NCBI RefSeq assembly: GCF_000003605.2
Contig: NW_003120936.1
Span: forward strand, 1 to 23,881
Reading direction: 5' to 3'
From: Saccoglossus kowalevskii
Lineage: Eukaryota > Hemichordata > Enteropneusta > Harrimaniidae
DNA: 23,881 nt
The number at the start of each line of letters is the position of its first letter. Position 1 is the first letter of the stretch. This document shows positions 1-9,951 of the stretch, piece by piece. Position numbers and translations under genes: made by a program. Under the pieces are notes generated by a model, which saw only the letters and a program-made list of their open reading frames with translations, was not told the DNA's origin and made no database searches.

Positions 1-2180
1 AGAGATACATATATTCCATAGTCGTAACAAACTGGGAATGCATATATTCTATCGTCAAAACAAACTGGGAATGCATATGCTCTATAGTCAAAATAAACTG
101 GGAATACATATATTCTATAGTCAAAATAAACTGGGAATGCAAATATTCCACAGTCAAAACAAACTAGGAATGCATATATTCTATAGTCAAAATAATCTGG
201 GAATACATATATTCTATAGTCAAAACCAACTAGGAATTGCATATATTCCACAGTCAAAACAAACTAGGAATGCATATATTTTATAGTCAAAACAAACTGG
301 AAATGCATATATTCTATCGTCAATACAAACTGGGAATACATATATTCTATAGTCAAACCAACTAGGAATGCATATATTATATAGTCAAAACAAACTAAAA
401 GTGTTTATATTCTATAGTCAAAACAATCTGGAAATGCATATATTCTATCGTCAAAAGAAACTGGGAATACATATATTCCATAATCAAAACAAATGGGAAT
501 GTATATATTCTATATTCAAAATAAACTGGGAATGCATATATTCCATAGTCAAACAAATGGGAATGTATATATTCTATACTTAAAATAAACTGGGAATACA
601 TATATCCTATAGTCAAAATAAACTGGGAATACATATATTTTTTCGTCGTTACAAACTGGAAATGCATATATTCTATCTTCAAAATAAACTGGGAATGCAA
701 ATATCCTGTAGTCAAAACAAACTGGAAATGCATATATTCTCTCGTCAAAATAAACTGGGAATACATATATTCTATCGTCAAAATAAACTGGGAATGTAAA
801 TATCCTGTAGTCAAAATAAACTGGGAATGCAAATATCCTGTAGTCAAAACAAACTGGAAATGCATATATTCTGTAGTCAAAATAAACTGGGAATGCAAAT
901 ATTCTATAGTTATAACAAACTGGGAATGCATATATTCTATCGTCAAAATAAACTGGGAATGCAAATATTCTATAGTCAAAATAAACTGGGAATGCAAATA
1001 TCCTGTAGTCAAAATAAACTGGAAATACATATATTCTATAGTTATAACAAACTGGGAATGCATATATTCTATAGTCAAAATAAACTGGGAATGCAAATAT
1101 CCTGTAGTCAAAACAAACTGGAAATGCATATATTCTATAGTCAAAATAAACTGGGAATGCAAATATTCTATAGTCAAAATAAACTGGGAATGCAAAAATC
1201 CTGTAGTCAAAATAAACTGGAAATGCATATATTCTATAGTCAAAATAAACTGGGAATGCAAATATCCTGTAGTCAAAATAAACTGGAAATACATATATTC
1301 TACAGTTATAACAAACTGGGAATGCATATATTCTATCATCAAAATAAACTGGGAATGCAAATATCCTGTAGTCAAAATAAACTGGGAATACATATATTCT
1401 ATATTTATAACAAACTGGAAGTGCATATATTCTATAGTCAAAATATATTGCGAATGCAAATATTCTATAGTCAAAATAAACTGGGAATACATATATTCTA
1501 TAGTTATAACAAACTGGGAATGCAAATAGTCTATAGTCAAAATAAACTGGGAATACATATATTCTATAGTCAAAAATAAACTGGAAATACATATATTCTA
1601 TAGTTATAACAAACTGGGAATGCATATATTCTATAGTCAAAATAAACTGGGAATGCAAATATTCTATACTCAAAATAAACTGGGAATGCAAATATTCTAT
1701 AGTCAAAAAAAAACTGGGAATACATATATTCTATAGTCAAAATGAACTGGGAATACATATATTCTATAGTTATAACAAACTGGGACTGCATATATTCTAT
1801 CGTCAAAATAAACTGAGAATACATATATTCTATAGTCAAAACAAACTGGGAATGCAAATATTCTATAGTCAAAATAAACTGGGAATACATATATTCTATA
1901 GTCAAAATAAACTGGAAATGCATATATTCTATCGTCAAAACAAACTGGGAATGCATATATTCCATTGTCAAAACAAACTGGAATTTCATATATTCTTTAG
2001 TCAAAACAAACTGGAAATGTATATATTCTATAGTCAGATCAAACTGGGAATGCATATATTCTATAGTCAAAATAAACTGGGAATGCAAATATTCTTTAGT
2101 CAAAATATACTGGGAATACATATATTCTACAGTCAAAAAATTGGGAATGCATATATTCTATGTTCTATAGACAAATCAAA
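1..2180. repeat. 33-bp minisatellite array (about 65 units)
   Basis: A tandem repeat of 33 bp fills the left end and is cut by the window edge. Each unit has a core CTGGGAAT, then GCATATATTC or GCAAATATCC, then TATAGTCAAAA and TAAA or CAAA. Because 33 is a multiple of three and most units lack stops, long spurious open frames appear on both strands (peptides with an 11-residue period such as MHIFYSQNKLG). Variants TCCTGTAG and AGTTATAAC mark a higher-order arrangement. The period holds without an indel from about 704 to 1364. No unique sequence interrupts it. I see no sign that it is translated. Confidence 0.97.
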
Positions 2181-2238
2181 CTGCCATTCAGTTCCTTAAT
2201 CAAGTCAAATACCCTAAAATGGTACACTGAAGTATTGT

Positions 2239-2840
2239 GATGTCATACATTGAGACATAGTACATTTATATATGTCAATAATGTAGCACATATTTTATGT
2301 TATCCACCTAATGACGTCAAATATTGAGACATAGTACATTTATATATGTAAATAATGTAGCACATATTTTATGTTATCCACCTAATGACGTCAAATATTG
2401 AGACATAGTACATTTATATATGTAATAATGTTGCACATATTTTATGTTATCCACTTAATGACGTCAAATATTGAGACATAGTATATTTATATTTGTAAAT
2501 AATGTAGCACATATTTTATGTTTTCCACTTAATGACGTCATATATTGAGACATAGTACCTTTATATATGTAATAATGTAGCACATAGTTTATGTTATCCA
2601 CCTAATGACGTCAAATATTGAGACATAGTACATTTATATATGTAATAATGTTGCACATATTTTATGTTATCCACTTTATGACGTCAAATATTGAGACATA
2701 GTATATTTATATTTGTAAATAATGTAGCACATATTTTATGTTATCTTCTTAATGACTTCAAATATTGAGACATAGTACATTTATATATGTAAATAATGTA
2801 GCACATATTTTATGTTATCCACTTAATCACGTCATGTATT
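2239..2840. repeat. 73/74-bp satellite, 8 units plus a partial
   Basis: Units start at 2239, 2313, 2387, 2460, 2534, 2607, 2680 and 2754, with a partial unit from 2828. Spacing is 74, 74, 73, 74, 73, 73, 74 and 74. The unit contains TGACGTCAAATATTGAGACA, then ATAGTACATTTATATATG and TAATGTAGCACATATTTTAT. Units 2387 and 2460 match units 2607 and 2680 almost exactly, including shared private variants, so a three-unit block of 220 bp was duplicated. It shares no unit with the neighbouring 33-bp array. Confidence 0.95.
2312..2686. promoter_or_regulatory. Six perfect CRE palindromes (TGACGTCA) in register
   Basis: TGACGTCA, the palindromic cAMP-response element bound by CREB/ATF bZIP factors, lies at 2312, 2386, 2459, 2533, 2606 and 2679. 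The units at 2239, 2754 and 2828 carry one-base variants. The motif match is seen directly. Whether any factor binds it is inference, because the sites may only be part of the satellite consensus. Confidence 0.45.
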
Positions 2841-3866
2841 GTGTTTTATTTTGAAACCACGGCAGACACTTATGTTCTGTATAAACTATCAAATTATGGA
2901 ATGTTGTACATCGAATGTTTAACATATCACACATTTCTGTTTTACACTGAATTATTTGTCAGTACAAATAATACATTCTATTATGACAAATAAATACCTA
3001 GACGAATCACTGATGAATGTTTGTCATATCTGTTATAATTCAATAAACAATGTCATCGCACTTTGACCGCAACATTAATGTCAGCGCAGTTGAGGTCAGC
3101 GAAGAATTTACCAAAATTCCATACAGTGGCGGAAATATCATGTCTTGTTATTGAAGGATACAAAGCTGGAGGAGATGTCCCCCAAAAGATGGAAAAATTG
3201 ACCCCTAAAGGTCAGATATGTTGACACTCTGTGTGGTATGATTGTGAGCAATAAACTGTTTGTAAATAACTATGACAACAGTTTGTTCCAGCCTCCAGGA
3301 TGTGTGACCTCAGGGGTCACGCACAACGGATATTGCATTGGCGCAAATAAAATAAACAAGTGTTAACAAAAGTACAATCATGTTTTCAAAATCTTTTGAA
3401 ACAAATAAATTTATGCTTTATGACACAAATAAAATAATCTTTAGCACAGCTTAAATAATGTGTTTATATTGTTTTTAACATGAATTTGGTACGCTAATGA
3501 AATATACAAACTTTTTAAAGATACATTATCATCATATTCCCAATAACTGTGAATGCGAGCGTGGTGAGTTAAGTGCGAGTTACGCGTGAAATCGAACTTA
3601 AAAGCAGGACAAACAAACGCTACAGTGACGTCACGTCTTGGGATTCAACAAACACAAAAATAATTTTCAGGCATAATAATATGCTATACACATTTGTGGT
3701 CAATTTTGATGGAGTAAGAATTTCTCAACACTATATTTCACTCTGAAAGATCGGCGTTTCGACATTGACCTATAAGGACAAATTCAAATCGAATTGTTGC
3801 GGCTCTGAACGCATTACGCGAAATCTCACAGTTAAAATCACTTGTTTATTGAATGCTACAATGGAC
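2841..3866. other. Gene-poor spacer
   Basis: No open frame or exon is recognisable. Visible short structures are an 11-bp imperfect hairpin (arms 3250-3260 and 3277-3287), two everted AGGTCA-like half-site pairs at 3199-3214 and 3305-3319, and an isolated CRE palindrome followed by CGTC at 3626-3633. Confidence 0.6.
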
Positions 3867-3892
3867 ATATATATATATATATTACATTGATT

Positions 3893-3960
<68 letters not shown>
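3867..3960. repeat. (AT)n microsatellite
   Basis: A short AT run (3867-3882) is separated by TTACATTGATTGG from a pure (TA)n tract of about 33 units (3895-3960). The phrase ATTGATTGGTA flanks the long tract on both sides. An open frame reading Tyr-Ile repeats across it is a by-product. Confidence 0.97.
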
Positions 3961-3963
<3 letters not shown>

Positions 3964-3970
3964 ATTGGTA

Positions 3971-6900
3971 TTATGATCCATTCTCTCAACAAGCACCACC
4001 GAATTTTCAGACTTCGTTTGACCGTAAATTTATATCAAAAGTCATCACATCGGAAAGAGAACAGCCATGAAACATACATGGGACATATGAGGGCACTTAC
4101 AGTGAAGAATAGATTTTTAAGTAGTCAATAATATTTGTTTTTGCAAATTGTTAACTAAATGTTCATTGTGAATCGAAAATACAAGATAATGATACAAGAT
4201 AATACAAGATAGTCATAAAAATTGCGTTTTTATTTACTGTTTGAAAAGGAACGGGTGATTTACTGATAATATGAAGAACCATCTTATCACAGATTTGCAA
4301 TAAGAGGTATATGTGACGTAATATGAACACTTACATACAAACAGACGAACACGTGGGCGGTCAAAGATCAATCAGTAATATATGCAGATCATTGTTCACT
4401 TTCTCACCGAACCTTAAACCAGTTAGGAGAATAACATTGTAATATATTTCCACAACATGCAAAACATAATGAACAGGAAAAATATAATGGTAGGTATGAC
4501 ATAACAGATACTGGTTTGTGAACGTGATTGGTTTGTTTACTCGAATTGAACTAGGTACTTACATTAAAGCAGGCCCGGGGCATCTGGATAAGTCATGTAT
4601 TTAATTGTGTAATAAGTCTTATTCGTGTGATACCGAAACGGCGACATACAAAATAAATGTTGATGAAAGGTTCTGTAAAAAGTGCAATACTGATAACGTT
4701 GAGGGTAAATTTCACTTCCTGGTTGACTGTTCACAACATTAAGAAGCAAAAATAAGGTTATTTAAGTCAATACAAATCTAAGAATCACAATTCAGACAAT
4801 GAGGAAAGGTGTTGGTATACTATGGATAACGCCCGTAAAAACGAAAGTGCTATTTTCTGATATAATTTCATCTACATTTATTTATCATAACTAATTACGT
4901 AAAGTTCCTTTTTTTAAACATCATTTTATTAGATTTTTATTAGATGGTAAGTTTCATGGCAAAGTCAAACATGTAAAAAAGAAAGAAGATATTTTTGTCC
5001 AATGAAAAACCAATTTAATTGAAAAAATAAATTCACAGGCGTTTCAATAGACGTTTCAAAAACAAGGCTGCGTCAAATATACACTTGTGATATTATAATT
5101 TATATATTTAACTAATTTATTGTTAATTGATATCCACCTTATTATTCTGATATTAAATAATCTGTCTTATTAATTTTCACGCGTTGTATCCATATAAAAC
5201 TGTAGGGGTCCATGTGCACAACGATAACTTCTTTACATGTGATTACTTCGCGTTGTTACCAGCGTATTCCATATTGCCGTCATTGTCTTTACTCCTTTAG
5301 TGTACAGGAAAGCAGAAGACTTAAAACACTTCGGATATAGCGTTTAGAGAGGCTCTTCAGTCCCGACGTTATTCGCGCTTTGTCTGTCGCGTCGTGCAGT
5401 GTTTGATCTCCATGTGGACCTTTCTTCTTATCCGACAGAAACCATTTGATCTCTGTTTTACCTGTTATTCAAAGCAAACTGATATTATCTGCTTGACCAA
5501 GCTGTATTACATAAGCTTAACGGTCGAGACAATAACGCATAAAAAGCATTAGTATGTAGTTTCATCTAAGTAATTCTCGTTTTCAGGTTAATTGAATATA
5601 GAGATAAGTATGTCATCATTCCAAGCCAAACCAAGTACGTGTATGTTTATATTTGGCCTTGATAGAAGGTTATAACATCCATACTAGCACGTGACTTATC
5701 CTTTTTATATATAAAGATGCATACATGGTGACAAACGCAGATCCAAGGATGCCTGTTACACGTATGAAAGCAGAGCTCAAATGGCAAAGGGAATATGTGT
5801 CATTATAGATTCTTCAAAAGGTGACAGACTAATGAAAATTCTCATCGCCTTCAATTTACAAATAATTACAAAAGGGAGAAAACGTTCACGTCTTTCAATA
5901 ACAGTTGTGCCGTTGGATACGACACAATAGCAATGGGAAGAGCGACGAAAACGTGATCAATATATAGTAATAATACGTCTTTCATATTGCATTGAACGAA
6001 ATACATGTCCACATTACCCAGACAAGTGTGTTTAAATGGTACGTTTGAAACAAAGACGCAATATCTATGTTTAGACTTGCCCAATAATGTAGTCATATAA
6101 ATGTTATAATGATACCCATCTGTGTATACAACTGTATGTTTAGAGAGCTACCCCCAAACAGACGATGTTGTCATATTGATGCATTGCTTTGTTATTTGTT
6201 CAAATGCGACTTTGGGGAACCTTGATTGTGACCCACAGGTGCTTGTGTTCGACTGGGTCTGGTTGACGCCAGGATGGCACATTCAATTGTCATAATGCCA
6301 TTATGATAGAAAGATTTCCACATAGCTATGTCGTGTATGTAAACTGGAATACTGTCTCTGTAACAAAAATATACTATATGCCAACTCCTAACTACACATA
6401 CACAAGTCAGGAAAGACAATAGTGACATTTAATGCACGGAACTGTCGCTTGGCACAGCGAATATTTAAAAAAAAAACAGAAAGAATGTGCTTGCACAAGA
6501 TGGATTATTAAAGTGTCCATTTCATATAATTTCTCATTTCGTATAATGTGCATATTGTGGTATTTTATTTGTTTCTGTACTTATACCCCCCCCCCCCCAA
6601 ATGCACGACACGATTTGGTAACAGCTACGTCAAAAATACTGCACTACACGATATGCGCATGTCACTGAGACGAAAAAATAGAAATACTTAAAATAAATCT
6701 TTTTCTATGATATCATATACAATCAGACAATTTAAAGTTTAAGTATATACTAGTACTATAAATTCTCGTTATAAATTACCTTACAATGGTGATGTTAACC
6801 CATCATCTGAATCGGACACAAAAAGGACTCCAAACCTTGCCTTCTACACACATACACTTCAACAAACAATAAACAATATAATATGCATGACGATGAGAAA

Positions 6901-8030
6901 TATCAACTGACGCGTGACAGTATGGGACCTTATTAATGAAACATTTTTTTCTGTACAAGACTCGAATATCTATATGTCACTGAAAGCAACTTTCGAACGT
7001 TTAAAAAAATCGTAGTCTGTCTAGAACAGATAAAAATCAGACGATTCCTATCAAGGTCATTTTTTCTTCGTTCTTCGCGCGGTGGTCGTCGCGCAGTGCG
7101 TGTTCGAATTTCATGTAAATAAACAATGTATTTTACACGCGTTGTATACGTCGCTACGAGTCCCATATCGAACAGAACGCGGCACGACGACTGCCGTCCT
7201 TTAAGTGTTTGGTTGTTATTATGTATAAATTATTGTAACGGAGACATCAGAAATTAGAAGTGAATGCCTTTGTTTACATATGTTGAGAATCTAGACTTAT
7301 AACTTAATTATAAAATTAAACTTATCTTATATGGCAACCATTATGCATGTTATAGGGTGTAATCGGAATTGACAGGTAGGCCTCTTTGATTTAGCAGTTT
7401 TAATGACGAATTCAATAGAACTGTACAAACACAACTCTGATTCTGCCTCAAGTCACGCGACATGTTTTAACAAATATAAATTTATAATTACTATAATATC
7501 TCTATGGTCATATAAATAACATTATGGCTTCATATAATTTGCAACCACTTAACGATTTGATACACTATGTACTCTGTCTATATATCTTCAAAGTGCAATA
7601 CTTATGATAGTGAAAACAACATAAAAAACATAAAAACTTGCGAAAAAAAATATCAGTTGACAAAATGGATAAATTTCTCTAAAATAATAGGGTATTTGAC
7701 ATTACAGCACAAGTCTTTTAAAACATTCATATACAATGTATTTGAAAGGGGGGAAGAAATACACTGGAATATTTGTCCAAGCTTGATAATTAACCACATA
7801 ATCTATAATTACTCAAATTAACTAGTTTTCTTGTAACCGTTGAACAAATTACTTCAGTATAATACACTGCACAACTGGCCCGGCCCTACTAAGAAAGATA
7901 AGTCTTTTCGCACGATTTGAACAGTGCCCTCTATAGCTACATCTGAAATACTTCTCCAACTGTTACCACAGGTGGCTACATGGCCACGTGAATCCCAGTA
8001 ATATAATATAGGCAATGAATAATACTCGTA
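3971..8030. other. Gene-poor region, nothing recognised
   Basis: About 4 kb of AT-rich DNA whose open frames are all short (under 85 codons) and show no family motif, no paired splice sites with matching phase, and no RNA gene I can recognise. Small items are three ATACAAGATA-like repeats at about 4180-4211, a run of 13 C at 6586-6598, and a GC-richer patch at about 7070-7205 that shares a 15-mer with 8041-8055. Confidence 0.55.
6586..6598 (+). repeat. Poly-C run (13 C)
   Basis: Thirteen consecutive C residues stand in otherwise AT-rich DNA. Such runs are prone to length error in assemblies. Confidence 0.9.
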
Positions 8031-8033
8031 TAT

Positions 8034-8055
8034 TAAAGAGCGGTGGTCGTCGCGC
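8034..8055 (+). repeat. Possible terminal motif, left copy
   Basis: TTAAAGAGCGGTGGTCGTCG is closely matched in inverted orientation at 15218-15237, and CGGTGGTCGTCGCGC recurs exactly at 7080-7094. A TTAA (or TA) stands outside both the left and the right copy, as at the ends of an inverted-repeat transposon. The similarity fades after about 30 bases, so the element it bounds is uncertain. Confidence 0.4.
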
Positions 8056-8164
8056 CGCGCATGTGCGACATTTGTGTTGATAAACATTGTTTTTTCCACA
8101 ATCGTATGCGTTCTTCTAATGGAATCACGTGTACGTGTTTTGACCAAGGCGCAACGTACACTAA

Positions 8165-8311
8165 TTACCGCTGGAGACTTTCCAATTGGTTTACGCAACA
8201 GTCAAAGTCGCGTTGTGTCGTCACCGTAAGCGCTTTGTAGTTAACGGACAGTACGTCTCAAAAAACAAAAACAAAATATTTTTTCGACAGCTGTGGCGTT
8301 CATTCTGCGTG
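8165..8311 (+). other. Possible upstream exon of the Harbinger transposase
   Basis: This open stretch ends in a strong donor (GTG then GTAAGT at 8312) in the same phase as the acceptor before 8482, giving a 170-bp GT-AG intron. Joining would read ...RSFCV then ELCILLAPS. The stretch has no in-frame ATG and its sequence does not clearly match the usual N-terminal part of the family. A shorter 21-nt exon from 8291 (after TTTTTTCGACAG) is an alternative. Confidence 0.3.
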
Positions 8312-8481
8312 GTAAGTGTTGATTTCCATCACCTTGTATATATTTTGTGTATTCTAAATTACTATATGCAGATATTAATCTTGTTTCAAAACTTTATTTG
8401 AATAAATATTTATTACAATCGTATTATTTACCAAAAGGAAATACAATAAAATTAATTGCCAACTTTTTATTTTATATATAG

Positions 8482-9374
8482 GAGTTGTGCATATTACTAG
8501 CACCATCTATACCGGAGCGATCTCTCAGTATTGAGAAGAAAATGTTATCAACTCTTTGGGTTCTTGGAAATCAAGAAAGTTATAGAGGTGTAGCCGATAG
8601 ATTCGGAATCGGCAAAAGTTCTTTACATTATGTAGTAATGACCGTTTGTCAAGCCCTTGTTGCAAAGCAAAGTGATTATATTTGTTGGCCAAAGGGCATT
8701 GAAGTGCAACAGATATGTGAAAGTTTTCGTCAGAAGACAGGATTTCCAGGCGTAATTGGTGCTGTTGATGGAACCCACATATACATACCTGGCCCATCAC
8801 ACCACAGAAATTCATACATAAATCGAAAAGGGTTCCCCAGTATCCAACTGCAGGCCGTATGCGACAGCAATCTGAGATTCACGGATGTTTACACTGGGTG
8901 GCCAGGCTCAGTTAATGATGCCAGAGTTTTTAAGAATAGTCCAGTGCGCAACGTGCTGCATAACGAACTACCACCTAACTTACATCTACTTGGTGATTCT
9001 GCGTATGCATTATCAACGTATGTTCTCACGCCATATAGAGATAACGGACATTTAAATGCAGTAGAAAAACAGTTTAATAAATACCATTCGTCCACACGTG
9101 TTGACATCGAAAGGGCGTTCGTTTAAAATACCTCGACATGTATTTGCTGACAGAAATTCCCACTGTCATTGTAGCTGCATGTGTATTGCATAACATTGGA
9201 TTAATTTATGAAGATATTGATGAGGATTTAGATGGACTTGTATATGATAATAATGATGGCGACAACAACGATTACTACTTGGAAAATAACAATCAGGAAG
9301 CAGCAAGGGCAAAGCGACTGGAAATTGCGAATTTGTTGTTATGGGAAATTGTAAATCGTAGTGGAGGGGCTTAG
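8482..9374 (+). pseudogene. PIF/Harbinger (HARBI1-like) DDE transposase, frameshifted
   Basis: This is a DDE-superfamily nuclease that would cut and rejoin the ends of a PIF/Harbinger DNA transposon in the nucleus. The exon begins after the acceptor TTTATATATAG and reads ELCILLAPSIPE. Counting from codon 8485, a helix-turn-helix lies at residues 33-58 (YRGVADRFGIGKSSLHYVV). The catalytic positions are D95 in GAVDGTHI, D171 in LLGDSAYAL and E209 in VDIERAF, with the family motif WPGSVNDARVF at 139-149. Directly after IERAF the frame runs into GTT TAA at 9121-9126. The expected Gly/Leu/Lys/Arg-rich segment is missing, and the protein resumes in another frame from 9120 as RLKYLDMYLLTEIP, then VAACVLHNIGL and an acidic Asn/Asp-rich tail, to TAG at 9372. 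A loss of roughly 22 bp fits both the missing residues and the frame change. The TTG at 8485 is not a start; the true N-terminus lies upstream and is unresolved. Family call near certain, inactivity very likely. Confidence 0.9.
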
Positions 9375-9708
9375 TTATAACGTTATAAAGAAATAGAATT
9401 GAATCAAATAATTCGAGTAATAATTATATTAGAGAATGTGATTCAATTAAATCGACTGGGTATAATTATAAAATTTTTACAATAGTAAATGTAATTTTTA
9501 CGTATTATTAAAAAAAATATTCATTGTTACGACAATCCTTTGGCAAGGTACATATTTATACCCATGCATGAATAAGACAACACACCATGTATTAATAACA
9601 ATTAACAATTTGTATTTAAATATAAGAAATTAATTTGTATTAAAATGTGAGATTACAAATAATTTAATTTAAAGTTTAATATTTAAAGTAACATTTAATT
9701 AGCAAACA

Positions 9709-9951
9709 TTATTTTTTTGCCAACAATTCAGAAAAATCTTTTAAAATATCGTTGCGCTGTTTCGCAACTTCAATAGCTTCTTTCTGCAATTTTGCTAAGT
9801 GATCAAACTGAATTTTCTGTTCTTTGGCGTAATCAATAAACCATGCAGGAGGAGTATCATCCGTCTTGTTTGTTTTTCTTTTCTTCTTCCCATCTTTAGA
9901 TACAACTTCATAATGGTCATTCGTTGTTTCATTCTTGTGCTTTTCAACTAC
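9709..9951 (-). CDS. Myb/SANT-like gene, terminal exon
   Basis: The acceptor CATCATCTTTCAG is followed by 80 codons and TAA at 9709-9711. Residues 22-26 are KKKRK (a possible nuclear localisation signal). PPAWFIDYAKEQ begins a Lys/Glu-rich helix-like tail typical of the C-terminus of these proteins. An ATTAAA-like signal (minus strand of 9675-9680) lies about 30 nt past the stop. Confidence 0.75.
   Translation of the reverse strand, partial: VVEKHKNETTNDHYEVVSKDGKKKRKTNKTDDTPPAWFIDYAKEQKIQFDHLAKLQKEAIEVAKQRNDILKDFSELLAKK

Noticed and set aside
38-2199. Long open frames on both strands (up to about 390 codons) with 11-residue repeats
   Set aside because: They follow from a 33-bp repeat with few stops in several frames. 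The same DNA is open on both strands, and there is no start context or splice structure.
1-2840. CRISPR-like array
   Set aside because: The units are contiguous tandem repeats without unique spacers, and the context is eukaryotic.
3853-4131. Open frame with a Tyr-Ile repeat
   Set aside because: It is translation of the (TA)n microsatellite.
8061-8225. Cys-rich open frame from an ATG (MCDICVDKHCFF...) ending near a GTAAGC donor
   Set aside because: No known Cys-pair fold or family match. Its donor phase is not supported by a following exon, and it overlaps the terminal-like motif.
8525-9107. Minus-strand open frames across the transposase
   Set aside because: They are shadows of the well-supported plus-strand transposase.
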